Virus record (IMG/VR): IMGVR_UViG_3300036851_000176
Span: 82,626 to 146,625 of that record
Reading direction: 5' to 3' (one strand)
DNA: 64,000 nt
From: a virus
Positions 9,783 through 18,501 of this stretch are shown here, piece by piece; within the stretch, counting starts at the first letter, position 1, and the number at the start of each line of letters is the position of its first letter. The position numbers and the translations under genes are program-made. The notes under the pieces are model-generated. The model had not been told where the DNA came from. It was given only the letters and a program-made list of their open reading frames with translations, and did not search any database.

Positions 9783-10334
9783 TTACACCAACTCCTCTCC
9801 GAGGAAATGGTCCAGCGAGGGGATGACACCAGGGACACGAGGTCTACTCTTGATGACCGGTCCGAACTCCTGGGGATCCGGGGTGATGAGGATGCCGCGA
9901 CCGTTGTCTCCGTATGAAACTCCTGGCGCCCAACTGGTCTTGCCAGAGATGCCGAGAACCTCGTCCCACTCGTCCGCGACTTCTGCGCTGAGGCGCTTGA
10001 AGAGTTCCTGAAGGTGGGCCAGTCGGCTCGGGAAATCTTCCGACTCCTCCGGTCCATGAGTTTCCACGGTCTCAGACTGATCCATCCAGTAGTCGATCGC
10101 AGCAGGGATGAACTTGAGGGTTGTGACCTTCCCGATGAACTCGATTTGTCGCGGGTTGAACTCGGCTTCCTCAGTTGGATTTGCCAATTCCGTGCTGAAC
10201 AGCCGGAAGATGACGTAGTTAGCCAAGGTCTGAAGGTCGTTCAGGGAGTAGTAGTCCGTCGTTTCGGACGGCCCGATCATGGCCTTGTAGGTCGCCGGGA
10301 CGTGCCGACGCACGGATTCTGTGATTGCTCCCAT
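9783..10334 (-). CDS. putative head-tail connector protein
   Basis: 183 residues, helical N-terminal two thirds (YYSLNDLQTLANYVIFRLF). The stop abuts the next gene. A helical protein of this length here fits gp6/gpFII-like adaptors, but no diagnostic motif was seen. Confidence 0.4.
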   Translation of the reverse strand: MGAITESVRRHVPATYKAMIGPSETTDYYSLNDLQTLANYVIFRLFSTELANPTEEAEFNPRQIEFIGKVTTLKFIPAAIDYWMDQSETVETHGPEESEDFPSRLAHLQELFKRLSAEVADEWDEVLGISGKTSWAPGVSYGDNGRGILITPDPQEFGPVIKSRPRVPGVIPSLDHFLGEELV

Positions 10335-10366
10335 CTACCCTCCTTTCCGCTTACGAATCCGTGCTG

Positions 10367-10837
10367 TTAGGACCTTGCTGCCGCGCCGACGAGAAAGGTG
10401 TTGGCGCCTGTCTTGCCGATCTGCTTCTCCGCTGTGTAGTACACGCGACTCGGAGTGACGAACTCCTGCTGAGTCTGAGCCTCCATGGTGACGATCTTCA
10501 CGTCACGCTCGTCCTCGGCATACACGAGTTCCTCGACCTCTCCCGCCTGGACCGCTTCGACCAGTTCAGGCTGGACTTCGGCGACCGCGACATACTGGCC
10601 GAGAGCGAGAACCTTCGATCGAACCTCATCGACGCGAGGTGCTTCCGCGTCACGAGCATCCTTTTCTCTTTCCTCGTCCTCGTCCTTGATCAGATGGATC
10701 TGAATCGATCCGTCTTTCTTCGTGCAGACGAGAAAACCCGTCGTCGATGTGACTTCGGGCTGTGTCTGCGAATCCTGTTCGGGGACTTCTGCTGCCGTCG
10801 TCTCGGCTGTCTTCTTCGTATCGGTGCTCTTGGGCAC
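10367..10837 (-). CDS. hypothetical acidic protein in structural block
   Basis: 156 residues, low-complexity Thr/Glu N-terminus (about 1-30), then a charged domain rich in Val and Glu. Followed by the connector-like gene and preceded by a UUCG-capped hairpin. No family recognised. Confidence 0.65.
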   Translation of the reverse strand: MPKSTDTKKTAETTAAEVPEQDSQTQPEVTSTTGFLVCTKKDGSIQIHLIKDEDEEREKDARDAEAPRVDEVRSKVLALGQYVAVAEVQPELVEAVQAGEVEELVYAEDERDVKIVTMEAQTQQEFVTPSRVYYTAEKQIGKTGANTFLVGAAARS

Positions 10838-10862
10838 TGTGTCTCCTTTTCATTGGGGTGAA

Positions 10863-10882
10863 GCCACCCCCGAAGGGGTGGC
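10863..10882 (-). terminator. stable UUCG-capped hairpin between structural genes
   Basis: On the minus strand, GCCACCCC-UUCG-GGGGUGGC forms an 8-bp perfect stem with a cUUCGg tetraloop. No U tract follows, so it is more likely an RNA-processing or attenuation hairpin that lowers expression of genes downstream of the tail-tube-like gene than a full terminator. Confidence 0.55.
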
Positions 10883-10920
10883 CTCACTGATGACGATTTT
10901 CTTCACTTCTTCGGCCTGGC

Positions 10921-11538
10921 TTAGACCTCGTTCGTCACGTCCGTGTCGAAGATCATGAAGTACCGCTGGAGCTGGTCCGGGATGCTGGTGTCGGCCAGTG
11001 CCTTGAAGCGAACTGGCACGGTCTGCTGCTCCCCGGTCTTCGCGTACACGATTGACGACTCCTGCGGAGTGCGCTGTGTCTTCCGGAAAACGTACGCACG
11101 AATGTTTCCGTTCTCCTTCTGGAACAGCACCGCGAGGCGACGCCGCGTGTACGTGAGTGGGTTACCGACACCCATCGTGGTCTGACCCGCTGCCGCGTCT
11201 ACGACAGGAGTCGAACCTTCCCAAGCCAGCGCGAGGTGCTTCAGGCTCATCTCGGCCAGTGCGGTCGAGACTTCACACGTCCAGCCCGTAGGCCGCGAGT
11301 CGATGTCGCCGTAGACCTGGTCCACGTCGAACGTCTCCTCCGTGTTGTTCACGGTGATGGTGATTCCGGTCTTCGTCGCTCCGAGGTCATGCCAAGCAGT
11401 CTTGGCGTTGTAGACCGTCGTATCGATGATGTCCTCGATCTCACTCGGGAACGCCACCGTAGCGCCAGCCCACAAGAAGCGGGCGGCGCCACGGATGAAG
11501 TTGTCCTCGTTGAGCTCTACTCGATGGAAGTCAGTCAT
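10921..11538 (-). CDS. probable major tail (tube) protein
   Basis: 205 residues directly after the major capsid gene. The C-terminal half has the alternating beta style of tail-tube proteins, ending QTVPVRFKALADTSIPDQLQ. Its place before the connector-like genes is unusual for a lambda-type order, where the tube gene comes later, so a head accessory role is the alternative. Confidence 0.45.
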   Translation of the reverse strand: MTDFHRVELNEDNFIRGAARFLWAGATVAFPSEIEDIIDTTVYNAKTAWHDLGATKTGITITVNNTEETFDVDQVYGDIDSRPTGWTCEVSTALAEMSLKHLALAWEGSTPVVDAAAGQTTMGVGNPLTYTRRRLAVLFQKENGNIRAYVFRKTQRTPQESSIVYAKTGEQQTVPVRFKALADTSIPDQLQRYFMIFDTDVTNEV

Positions 11539-11551
11539 TCAGACCGCCCCC

Positions 11552-12643
11552 TTACGCGACTGTCGCAGCGATCACTGCGTCCGGGTAGTTCAGGCGCGGG
11601 ATGCGCGCGCTGGACGCCCGAAGGTAGTGAGTCCGCGACATTCCGTCGAGAAGCACCTCGGCCTGGAAGCCCTGGCGATTCTCTGTCTTGTTCCAGTCCG
11701 TCAGGACCATGACCTGGCCGTCCAGGGTCTGCGCGATCGGCACACCCTCGATTGCCAGCGGGCCGAGCACGAGCACCTTGTTGTCGGGCAGGTACTTCGT
11801 GAGCGACGGCCGACCGACGCCAGCCTCGCCCTCTGCTCGGTATCCGTTGTCGTAGATCGTGATGTCCTGGTTGACCGCGAACGACGTGAACATCTCCAGG
11901 ATGTCCTGCTTGCGTGGGCGCTGGATCGGTGCCGCGCCCTGCGCGAAGAAGTTGATCGTGTTGATGATCTTCGTGTTGCGGATCAGGTAGTCGAACGTCT
12001 TCGAGGTCATGTACAGATGGCGCGCGTAGAAGCCCGCGTCGTCTGCCATGAGTTCCGACCACGTCTGGATGTCGGCGACCGGATCGGCCGTCGCGACCTG
12101 ACTCCATCGAGCACCTGCCGTCAGGGTTGGCAGGTGGTCAGCGGCCACGTCGTAGTCCACCTGGAGAGTGTTACCTCCGGGGTACGTGATCGTGAGCTTG
12201 CCGTTGAGCAGCATGTCCCAACGCATCGCCTCTGTGAGGCGCTCGTTGCGGAGCCGGAGAATGCGCCCACGCTCGACCAGTTCGACACCGGCCGACCGCA
12301 GAACGTTCTCGTCGTCGCTCTCGAGCTTCATCCACTCTTCCTCCTCGATGGGGTGGATCTCTTCGAGGATGACGAGTCCGATGATCTTCTCCTGCCACGA
12401 CAGCTCGGGGCTGTACACGGCAGGCGAACCGTCGGGAGCGCGGAACTGCCCAACGCCGAACGGCTTCAGCTCGCGCACGCGCTGCTTGACCGTCCGCGTC
12501 GTGACGCTCTTGTTGGGAGCGAGGGTCTCACCGAGACGAGTCTCGGCATCCTCCGCCGCCCCGGGATCGCGGCCAGCCGCCGGACGAGTGATCTCCTCCG
12601 TCAGCGCTGCCTGATCCCATACGTCAAACACTTGCATAGGCAT
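11552..12643 (-). CDS. major capsid protein (lambda gpE family)
   Basis: 363 residues, close to lambda gpE (341). Features of the E family include an N-terminal domain with the long helix region VLILEEIHPIEEEEWMKLE-like near residues 92-110, RLRNERLTEAMRWDMLLNG near 130-150, and a C-terminal RTHYLRASSARIPRLNYPDA. It follows protease, scaffold and decoration genes exactly as in lambda. Strong SD (AAAGGAGG) precedes the start. Confidence 0.85.
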   Translation of the reverse strand: MPMQVFDVWDQAALTEEITRPAAGRDPGAAEDAETRLGETLAPNKSVTTRTVKQRVRELKPFGVGQFRAPDGSPAVYSPELSWQEKIIGLVILEEIHPIEEEEWMKLESDDENVLRSAGVELVERGRILRLRNERLTEAMRWDMLLNGKLTITYPGGNTLQVDYDVAADHLPTLTAGARWSQVATADPVADIQTWSELMADDAGFYARHLYMTSKTFDYLIRNTKIINTINFFAQGAAPIQRPRKQDILEMFTSFAVNQDITIYDNGYRAEGEAGVGRPSLTKYLPDNKVLVLGPLAIEGVPIAQTLDGQVMVLTDWNKTENRQGFQAEVLLDGMSRTHYLRASSARIPRLNYPDAVIAATVA

Positions 12644-12666
12644 GGTTGTTCACACCTCCTTTCGGG

Positions 12667-13134
12667 TTACGAGAGCGGCGAACCGCTCGGGTCATGTGCG
12701 AGGAACTCGCACGTTGGGAGCGCGGTGGCAGCGCGGGTCACAGCGGGGCTGTTCTCCGACACTTCGACTCCACCTGCGATCTTGAGCTTCGACACGTCGA
12801 ACGAGACCAGACGGTAGAACGCTCCGAAAGGCTCGTCGCCCTCCGTGACGTTCCCTGCAAGGTCCACGTTCTCGATCAGCACGCCGACGATCTCGGCAGC
12901 GCTGTCTCCAGCGGAGTTGTCTCCGCCGTAGGCCGTCACCTTGCCATCCCGTGTCGAGTTGACGAGGATCGTGCCTGCCGGAGCGAAGAAGCGCGAGCCG
13001 TCAGTCGGCGACGCGAACGCACCGTCGTCCGTGGCGTCGAGCACGACGTTCTTGCGAGGCGTGCCCACCGGCGCCGCGAAACGCAGCGGCGAAACGCTGC
13101 CGTAGCTTGCCTTCTTCACGATGTTTGCTGGCAT
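12667..13134 (-). CDS. head decoration protein (gpD-like)
   Basis: 155 residues, beta-rich, with GKVTAYGGDNSAGDSAAEIV and GVLIENVDLAGNVTEGDEP, the style of head-stabilising D proteins that trimerise on the capsid surface. Its place between the scaffold and the gpE-like gene is the lambda order (C, Nu3, D, E). Confidence 0.7.
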   Translation of the reverse strand: MPANIVKKASYGSVSPLRFAAPVGTPRKNVVLDATDDGAFASPTDGSRFFAPAGTILVNSTRDGKVTAYGGDNSAGDSAAEIVGVLIENVDLAGNVTEGDEPFGAFYRLVSFDVSKLKIAGGVEVSENSPAVTRAATALPTCEFLAHDPSGSPLS

Positions 13135-13154
13135 TTGGACTTACCTCCTTTCGA

Positions 13155-13685
13155 TTACTCGGACTTCTTCTCTGCCTTCGCCTCGGCCTCGGCCTTGGCG
13201 ACAGCCTCGTCGGACGACAGGCCCTCCTCCAGGAAGAGCTGGCGTGCCCGACGCTGAACGTCAGCCGAAAGTTCGACCTCTTCGGTCGTCTCCTCGGGCT
13301 TCGTTCCCTCGGTCGTGTCCTTGTCCGTGACCTGCTTGTCTTCCAGGTTCACGGCCCCACTGAGATCGACGAGAGCCTCGACCACATCGGACAGCGTGAG
13401 TCCGGTCGTCTTGGACTTCGGATCGTCGGAGAGCGTGATCTTGCCCTCGGACTTCGATCCCGGAACCTCGGCGATCACCGTTCCGTCGTCGGCGAGCATG
13501 AACGCCTCGGCCGCTGCGAGAATGGCAGGAGCCTTCTTCTCCTCTGCCCACTCGCTCAGCTTCGCCTCCACCTTCGCCTTCTTCTGGGACTCCTTGAGCG
13601 CCTCGCGCTCTTCCAGAGCCGCGCGGATCTCGTCCTCCGAGAGTCCGAACGTCTCCACGTAGTCCACCGTTGCTTCGTCTGGCAT
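13155..13685 (-). CDS. nested scaffold protein (internal start in protease gene)
   Basis: In-frame ATG at 13685, codon 694 of the protease gene, preceded by GGAGGGAGGTAACGAA, a better ribosome site than most gene starts in this window. The 176-residue product is acidic, helical and Ala/Glu-rich (ERE ALKESQKKAKVEAKLSEW), as scaffolds are, and would share its C-terminus with the protease. This mirrors lambda C and Nu3. That both forms are made is inferred from the ribosome site. Confidence 0.7.
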   Translation of the reverse strand: MPDEATVDYVETFGLSEDEIRAALEEREALKESQKKAKVEAKLSEWAEEKKAPAILAAAEAFMLADDGTVIAEVPGSKSEGKITLSDDPKSKTTGLTLSDVVEALVDLSGAVNLEDKQVTDKDTTEGTKPEETTEEVELSADVQRRARQLFLEEGLSSDEAVAKAEAEAKAEKKSE

Positions 13686-15764
13686 TTCGTTACCTCCCTC
13701 CGATGCAGTCGATGTCACCTCCTGACTCAGTAGAACCAGAAGGTTCTCGCGGGTCAGTCTTGCGTCGCTCATGTTCACCTTGACGCCGTACTTCTTCAGC
13801 GCGGCGCGGATGCGAGCCTTGATCTTGCTGAGTTGCCCGCTGCTGTACTGCGCAGCGTTCTGTGCCTGGTTGATGTACGACCAGGCGGCTCGACAGTGCT
13901 GCTCGGTGTCGAGCGGGTATCGCTTCTTGCCGTCCTTCTGGTAACCGGGGTCGGCGTACTTCACGTCGCCGTACGGTTTCTTCGGGTCGGCGGCGAGATC
14001 AGCCTTCTCTTCGGATTCCTCGGTCTCCTCAGCAGCGGCCTCTTCCTCTGCTTCGGTCACCTCAGTCTCCTCAGCGACAACTTCCTCGCCCTCCGGGGCC
14101 TTCTCTTCGTCAGAGAGTTCGACATCCGCCTTACCCTCAGCGGCCCCGTCGTCCGTCTTCTCGACCTCCTTCTCCTCGGGCTTCTCTTCGGCGAGCATCG
14201 CCTCCAATTCCTCGTCGGAGATTTCGGTCACTTCCTCTGAGAACGTCACGACTGTCTTCACCTCCTCATCAGTTGCGGCCATACCGAAGGGCTTCATCCC
14301 ACTCAGCCACGGCCGGTTCGTGAGCGCGACGTGTTCGAGCACGGCGTTGAAACGCTTGCCGTCTTCCTTACGCGGGTAGTCGAAGAGGACTCCTGCGCTG
14401 GTGTTGGCGATCGTTCCGTTCTGTGCCTTGCCCTTCACGTCAGGCTCCGTGAAGTCATGCGCCGCCTGAAGCGTCACACGACCCTTTCCATCCTTCTTGA
14501 GCCGCAGCCCTCGGATGAAACCTGTATTTTCGAGAACTTTGTTGTCGTGCGATGTCGGGATCGTGACATGCTCAACCGCCCCGTCCTCGTAATTCTTGAG
14601 CAACTCGCTCATCGAGATGACGAGCTTCGCGGGATCAGACTTGCCCTTCGCAATTACCGTGATCGGCTTCGAAACCGGGCGCTGTCCAGGGCCAGGAGAC
14701 AACTTCCACCTGCCCTCGCGCATGATCGTCTTCCAGATGTACCCATCCTTGTCCGCAGCGAGTTCGATTTCTCCGCGCGCGGTCTTATCATCGAAGAAGA
14801 ACTCTCCCATCCATGGCTCGTCGTCCGACAGGCTCATTCCCATCGCGCGTGCCGGGTGGGGAGCCTTGTCGAGCGCCTTGTCCGCTCGATCCTTGGCAAT
14901 GAGACCGTGGATGCGGCGGAAAATGTCCTTCATCTCGAACCGATCGCTGTCATCGGTCTCGACCTTCAAGTAGGACAAAGCCGCGTCGGCGACGTGCTGA
15001 AGGATCTGGATGTTCGTCTCGGCAGCGAGATTCACACGCTCGGCAGATTCGGAGAGCAGCGTTTCGACCTTCTCCTCGTCGAGCGACTCGACGAACTTTG
15101 CGAGGTCGGTGTACTCCTCTTCTGTCCAGTCGAAATATTCGCTCAGAACAACCGGCTTCATCTTGGACTCCGCCTCCGCGCTCTTGCGCCAAGCGGTCGA
15201 GTGGTAGATGAGATCCTTGATGATTCCGGCATACCGCTGAGCATTCTCCTCTCCGAACTCTTCCTTGTAGTCGGCGAAGCACTGAGCAAATGGGTGCGAG
15301 AACTTAGCGTAGTAACGGAGCAGCGGGAGCAATTTCTGGTAGTCCTCCGCGCTCACGTTCGCCGTTCCGGGACTGAAGCCGCCCTGGAGGTTCTCGGCGC
15401 TGTACTTCTGGAAGTCTTCATCGCTCAGATCCACTTCGAGAGACACGATCGGGTCTTCGATCTCCGAGAGGCGGGCCTTTGCCGCGCGACTTGCTGCGGC
15501 CTTCGCCTTCAGCGCCTCCCACTCAGCGACAGCCTTGAGTGCCGCCGCGCGAGTCTCGGGCTTGACGTTTCCTCCGCCGCGCGCCCATCGCTTCACGGTG
15601 TTGATCGCCGTAGCGATGGCTCGCGATTCCGTCATACCCTTCTTCTTCAGCTCGTTGGCGATGTGCTGAATGTAGGCAGGAAGTTGCCAACCTTTGTGCT
15701 TCCACAGGGGCTTGGTGCCTACTGGCTCGTGGATCGTGGCTTTGGCGAGACTGCCTACTGCCAT
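13155..15764 (-). CDS. capsid maturation protease with C-terminal scaffold domain
   Basis: 869 residues from the ATG at 15764, which overlaps the upstream TGA and has GGGAGG upstream. Order of parts: residues 15-75 a YIQHIANELKKKG / AIATAINTVKRWA helical domain often found in phage head proteases; about 290-505 a Mu gpI-like protease region (VEHVTIPTSHDNKVLENTGF, HVALTNRPWL); about 510-610 a very acidic linker (EEVTEISDEELEAMLAEEK); about 615-680 a DUF6582-like domain (HCRAAWSYINQAQNA, LSKIKARIRAALKKYGV); 694-869 the scaffold. It cleaves capsid and scaffold during prohead maturation. It is unusually long because of the fused parts. Confidence 0.8.
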   Translation of the reverse strand: MAVGSLAKATIHEPVGTKPLWKHKGWQLPAYIQHIANELKKKGMTESRAIATAINTVKRWARGGGNVKPETRAAALKAVAEWEALKAKAAASRAAKARLSEIEDPIVSLEVDLSDEDFQKYSAENLQGGFSPGTANVSAEDYQKLLPLLRYYAKFSHPFAQCFADYKEEFGEENAQRYAGIIKDLIYHSTAWRKSAEAESKMKPVVLSEYFDWTEEEYTDLAKFVESLDEEKVETLLSESAERVNLAAETNIQILQHVADAALSYLKVETDDSDRFEMKDIFRRIHGLIAKDRADKALDKAPHPARAMGMSLSDDEPWMGEFFFDDKTARGEIELAADKDGYIWKTIMREGRWKLSPGPGQRPVSKPITVIAKGKSDPAKLVISMSELLKNYEDGAVEHVTIPTSHDNKVLENTGFIRGLRLKKDGKGRVTLQAAHDFTEPDVKGKAQNGTIANTSAGVLFDYPRKEDGKRFNAVLEHVALTNRPWLSGMKPFGMAATDEEVKTVVTFSEEVTEISDEELEAMLAEEKPEEKEVEKTDDGAAEGKADVELSDEEKAPEGEEVVAEETEVTEAEEEAAAEETEESEEKADLAADPKKPYGDVKYADPGYQKDGKKRYPLDTEQHCRAAWSYINQAQNAAQYSSGQLSKIKARIRAALKKYGVKVNMSDARLTRENLLVLLSQEVTSTASEGGNEMPDEATVDYVETFGLSEDEIRAALEEREALKESQKKAKVEAKLSEWAEEKKAPAILAAAEAFMLADDGTVIAEVPGSKSEGKITLSDDPKSKTTGLTLSDVVEALVDLSGAVNLEDKQVTDKDTTEGTKPEETTEEVELSADVQRRARQLFLEEGLSSDEAVAKAEAEAKAEKKSE

Positions 15765-15949
15765 CAGAGCGCCTCCCTTCCTAGGAGCCATTCCTTGATG
15801 ATCTCTTCATCGATGCAAGGCGCAAACTGCCAACGACAGTGTGGGCACTTGTAGATGGGAGTTGTCTCCCTCGCGTATTCTTCGATCATTCGCATGCGGG
15901 TGTACTGAAGAACATCGTGCTGCTGCTTGCATCGAGGGCAGCGCATCAT
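15764..15949 (-). CDS. zinc-ribbon microprotein
   Basis: About 61 residues (start at 15949 or 15946; a GTG at 16003 preceded by TACATT and six bases is an alternative leaderless start). Two CxxC pairs, MRCPRCKQQH and YKCPHCRWQF, separated by 30 residues form a zinc ribbon. First gene of the leftward structural run, coupled to the protease by TGATG. Likely a small nucleic-acid-binding or assembly accessory. Confidence 0.7.
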   Translation of the reverse strand: MMRCPRCKQQHDVLQYTRMRMIEEYARETTPIYKCPHCRWQFAPCIDEEIIKEWLLGREAL

Positions 15950-16066
15950 TCGCCCTTCGATCAGTGGGCGGCGGGGGCGTGCTGGTGACTGGCCGTCCGT
16001 CGCCACTAGCCCAATGTAACCATTAGAGGGTATTTCTGGCTGGATTTGGCAAGGGTTCGCGCAGGT

Positions 16067-16095
16067 AACAGACAGTTTCCTGCTTATCTTGTCAA
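16067..16095 (-). promoter_or_regulatory. candidate promoter of the leftward head/tail genes
   Basis: TTGACA on the minus strand (16095-16090), 17 bases, then TCTGTT. The -35 is perfect and the -10 is weak (3 of 6). It is the only good candidate upstream of the structural run, in the gap between divergent genes. Confidence 0.45.
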
Positions 16096-16139
16096 CCCGG
16101 ACAATTTCACCTACGATTCGAAGTGGTAAAATGATCGAC

Positions 16140-16484
16140 GTGCCCCCTAAGGATCTGACGCGATGCCGCAAAGGTCATCGCAAGGCTCAAACAAGCGGTC
16201 GGTGTCGTCAGTGCAAGCGAGAAGCCGACCTTCGCTATCGCCATTCCGAGAAAGGTAGGGCGCAGAGGGCTGTCTACGAACAAAGCGAGACGGGGAAGAC
16301 TCGCAAGGCTCGTTTTCGATCTACCGAGACCAATGCCGTCATCCAGTCCCGGTACAGTCATTCCGAGAAAGGGCATGCTCGCAGGGCGCGCTACCAACAC
16401 AGCGATAAGGGACACGCGACGGCAAGCAGATTTCAACAGTCTGAGCGGGGGCGAAACATCGCCGCTCGAAATCGACACAAGTAA
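16140..16484 (+). CDS. Y-x2-S-E-K-G-x-A repeat protein
   Basis: 114 residues from GTG at 16140, which follows TGGTAAAAT (extended -10) by seven bases, so a leaderless start fits; an ATG at 16131 would lie inside the -10. After a CRKGH..CRQC zinc knuckle, at least four copies of RY-HSEKGRAxRA follow. A related protein is encoded at 48514-48930. This repeat is seen in phage proteins of unknown role, some near HNH endonucleases; no catalytic motif is visible here. Confidence 0.7.
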   Translation: MPPKDLTRCRKGHRKAQTSGRCRQCKREADLRYRHSEKGRAQRAVYEQSETGKTRKARFRSTETNAVIQSRYSHSEKGHARRARYQHSDKGHATASRFQQSERGRNIAARNRHK

Positions 16485-16493
16485 GGAGGTCTA

Positions 16494-17618
16494 GTGGCTG
16501 AAACAAGACAGTGCGGTAAGTGTCGAGAAGACAAGCCCGTGACCGACTTCGACGACACGCGAGTGTCCAACGGAGTCAGTCGCAAGTGTGAGGCTTGCTA
16601 CGAAGCAGAGGGCAGAGGCCGACGACCGAACGTCGCCGAGCCAAGCGAGATCGAGAAGTCAACTCTCGAAGCCCTCAAGAAGCTGGGAGATACGGCGTCA
16701 ATCGAAGAGATCGCCGACTACGCCGACATCGCGCCGAAGCGAGTGCGCGAGGCTCTGGAATCCCTTGGGCATCAAGGATTCCGTCTGGAGCACGAGGGAG
16801 ATCACAAGGTTACCCTCCAGAAAGTCCCCCGACCGAGCACCATGGAGCACAAGGTGCTGTTCAAGGGCGAGACCTATCGGTTCGCCATCATCTCCGACGT
16901 ACACCTCAACTCGAAGCACTGCCGACTCGATGAACTCCACATCGCGTATGACATGGTGGCCTCCGAAGGAATCTCCGACGTGTACAACCCGGGAGACATC
17001 GTGGCCGGTCGCGGCATCTTCAAGGGCCAGGACCACGAGATCATCAACCACACGTTCGAGGCACAGAAATCGTTTGCGATCGAGAACTACCCGGTGCGTG
17101 ATGGGGTCACGACCTACATCATCTCCGGGAACCACGACTGCGAAGGCGACTTCGGCAAGGCCGGAGCCGATGCCTGCCTCGGAGTGGCAAACGAGCGCGA
17201 GGACCTGATCTGGGGCGGAATGTATGCCGCCGACTATGTTCTCCCGAACGGAGCCGTGATGACGATGCGGCACCCGATGGGCGGATCGTCCTACGCGAAG
17301 TCGTACAAACCTCAGAAGTTCGCTGAATCGTTCGAGGGCGGCACGAAGCCCGCGATCGTCCTCTTCGGCCACTGGCACAACTTCGAGGTCGGTTTCCACC
17401 GCAACGTGTACATGATCAACTGCGGCACCTTCGAGGGATACGGCGGGACCTTGGGTCTCCGCGTTCCTCTCGGAGCGCCCGCTGTCGGCTTCACGATCGC
17501 CGAAGCAACTCTCGGCGATGACGGATCACTCGTCCGCTTCAAGCACGAGTGGTTCCCGTTCTACGCGGGCCGACGCATGGGCAAAGGAAAGAGCCGTTCC
17601 GGCCGCAAGGCTGCGTAG
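16494..17618 (+). CDS. calcineurin-like metallophosphoesterase with zinc-finger and HTH N-terminus
   Basis: 374 residues, GTG start with AAGGAGG at good distance. Residues 7-35 carry C-x2-C ... C-x2-C; 50-110 look like a winged or simple HTH (IEEIADYADIAPKRVREALE); 128 onward is the phosphoesterase: SDVHLN (D135, H137), NPGDIV (D168), GNHD (N213, H214), FGHWH (H293, H295). All metal ligands are present. Substrate unknown; a nuclease or nucleotide phosphatase is possible. Ends TAGTG, coupled to the next gene. Confidence 0.85.
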   Translation: MAETRQCGKCREDKPVTDFDDTRVSNGVSRKCEACYEAEGRGRRPNVAEPSEIEKSTLEALKKLGDTASIEEIADYADIAPKRVREALESLGHQGFRLEHEGDHKVTLQKVPRPSTMEHKVLFKGETYRFAIISDVHLNSKHCRLDELHIAYDMVASEGISDVYNPGDIVAGRGIFKGQDHEIINHTFEAQKSFAIENYPVRDGVTTYIISGNHDCEGDFGKAGADACLGVANEREDLIWGGMYAADYVLPNGAVMTMRHPMGGSSYAKSYKPQKFAESFEGGTKPAIVLFGHWHNFEVGFHRNVYMINCGTFEGYGGTLGLRVPLGAPAVGFTIAEATLGDDGSLVRFKHEWFPFYAGRRMGKGKSRSGRKAA

Positions 17619-18016
17619 TGGGCGGTCTATCCATCCCCGACCGGATTCTCAGTGAGGATGCCACCGAAAGGTGGTGTCCTTGCTGTGAGACCTGGAAGTT
17701 GATGGACCGCCAGCACTTCTATGTCGCCTCGAACACGAAAGCAGGATTTCGTCGGACGTGCAAGGCGTGCCAGAAATTGAAAGATGCACGCAATCGACAT
17801 CTCGAATACAACGGGTATGTCTACATGAATAGAGTCCGGCCGTGGCTGCGCGCTCTCGTCGAGAAACTCGGCTTCACCGGTGCAGCCGAAGCCCTCGGCG
17901 TCTGGAAAGGCCAATTGGCCGGATGGATGAGCAAGCGCCGCAGACGTATCCAGCGGCGCAACGCGGCCCGCATTCTCCGCGTGTGCGGAGAGCATGGGAT
18001 TCGCATCGCTGTTTAG
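17618..18016 (+). CDS. zinc-finger protein with C-terminal HTH-like segment
   Basis: 132 residues from GTG at 17618, overlapping the upstream stop. CPCC at about 19-22 and CKAC at about 52-55 form a treble-clef-like pair, the arrangement seen at the start of many phage HNH-type proteins, but no HNH triad follows. Residues 90-130 (AAEALGVWKGQLAGWMSKRRR) look like a DNA-binding HTH with a basic tail. A DNA-binding regulator is the best guess. Confidence 0.7.
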   Translation: MGGLSIPDRILSEDATERWCPCCETWKLMDRQHFYVASNTKAGFRRTCKACQKLKDARNRHLEYNGYVYMNRVRPWLRALVEKLGFTGAAEALGVWKGQLAGWMSKRRRRIQRRNAARILRVCGEHGIRIAV

Positions 18017-18017
18017 G

Positions 18018-18088
18018 CTGGCACGGAAGGAATCGAACCTTCATCACTCGGTTAACAGCCGAGGGTTTTACCGTTAAACTACACGCCA
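18018..18088 (-). tRNA. tRNA-Asn(GTT)
   Basis: Cloverleaf on the minus strand: acceptor TGGCGTG/CGTGCCA, anticodon loop CTGTTAA, T arm GGTTCGATTCC, discriminator G as usual for Asn. Confidence 0.9.
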
Positions 18089-18178
18089 TCGATTTACTGC
18101 TGTCGCAGTAGTTATTTCGTCAAACCGGCCAATTCCCTGGTCCAGGAAATTAGCCTTCGTGCAACGTTTCCGTTCAAA

Positions 18179-18254
18179 TGGGGGGTCGCCAGGGACTTGC
18201 ACCCTGCTCAACCAGAGTCACAGTCTGGGATCTCGCTGCCTAGATTTACGACCC
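18179..18254 (-). tRNA. tRNA-His(GTG)
   Basis: Acceptor GGGTCGT/GCGACCC, anticodon loop CTGTGAC. Discriminator C73 and an encoded CCA, the only clear CCA of the set. The T loop reads TGCAAGT, with G in place of U55. Confidence 0.85.
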
Positions 18255-18256
18255 AG

Positions 18257-18325
18257 CTGGAGAGGCAGGGGTCGAACCTGCGCTACGAGGTTCAGAGCCT
18301 CGCTGTCTACCATTAACACCCTCCA
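18257..18325 (-). tRNA. tRNA-Gln(CTG)
   Basis: Acceptor TGGAGGG/CTCTCCA, anticodon stem CGAGG/CCTCG around CTCTGAA, T arm GGTTCGACC, discriminator G. Confidence 0.88.
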
Positions 18326-18328
18326 ATG

Positions 18329-18414
18329 TAGGGAGACCACTCGCTTCCCACCCCGGCTTGGAGACCCCGGTTTGATGGGGGTTTATCCTCACGGGCCTTA
18401 GCCTTGTCCGTCTC
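18329..18414. other. tRNA-sized element with closing stem, unassigned
   Basis: Between tRNA-Gln and tRNA-Phe, the ends GGGAGAC and GTCTCCC pair perfectly across 86 bases, but no T loop or anticodon arm can be drawn. Either a decayed tRNA gene or a small structured RNA processed with the tRNAs. Confidence 0.35.
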
Positions 18415-18417
18415 CCA

Positions 18418-18490
18418 GTGGACCGAGAAGGAGTTGAACCTTCACCTCCCGCGCTTCAAGCGGGCGCTCTACCTCTGAGCTACCAGTCCA
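18418..18490 (-). tRNA. tRNA-Phe(GAA)
   Basis: Acceptor GGACTGG/TCGGTCC, anticodon loop TTGAAGC, D stem GCTC/GAGC, T arm GGTTCAACTCC, discriminator A. Confidence 0.88.
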
Positions 18491-18501
18491 TGTCTTGCTA
18501 G

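Noticed and set aside
10863-10882. Full rho-independent terminator in the structural operon
   Set aside because: The hairpin is very stable but has no U tract, and the genes on both sides belong to one head-tail block; attenuation or processing fits better.
15764-16171. 135-residue reading of the zinc-ribbon gene
   Set aside because: The first 70 residues cross the promoter region and lack protein character; the zinc ribbon and a ribosome site support a start near 15949 (or 16003).
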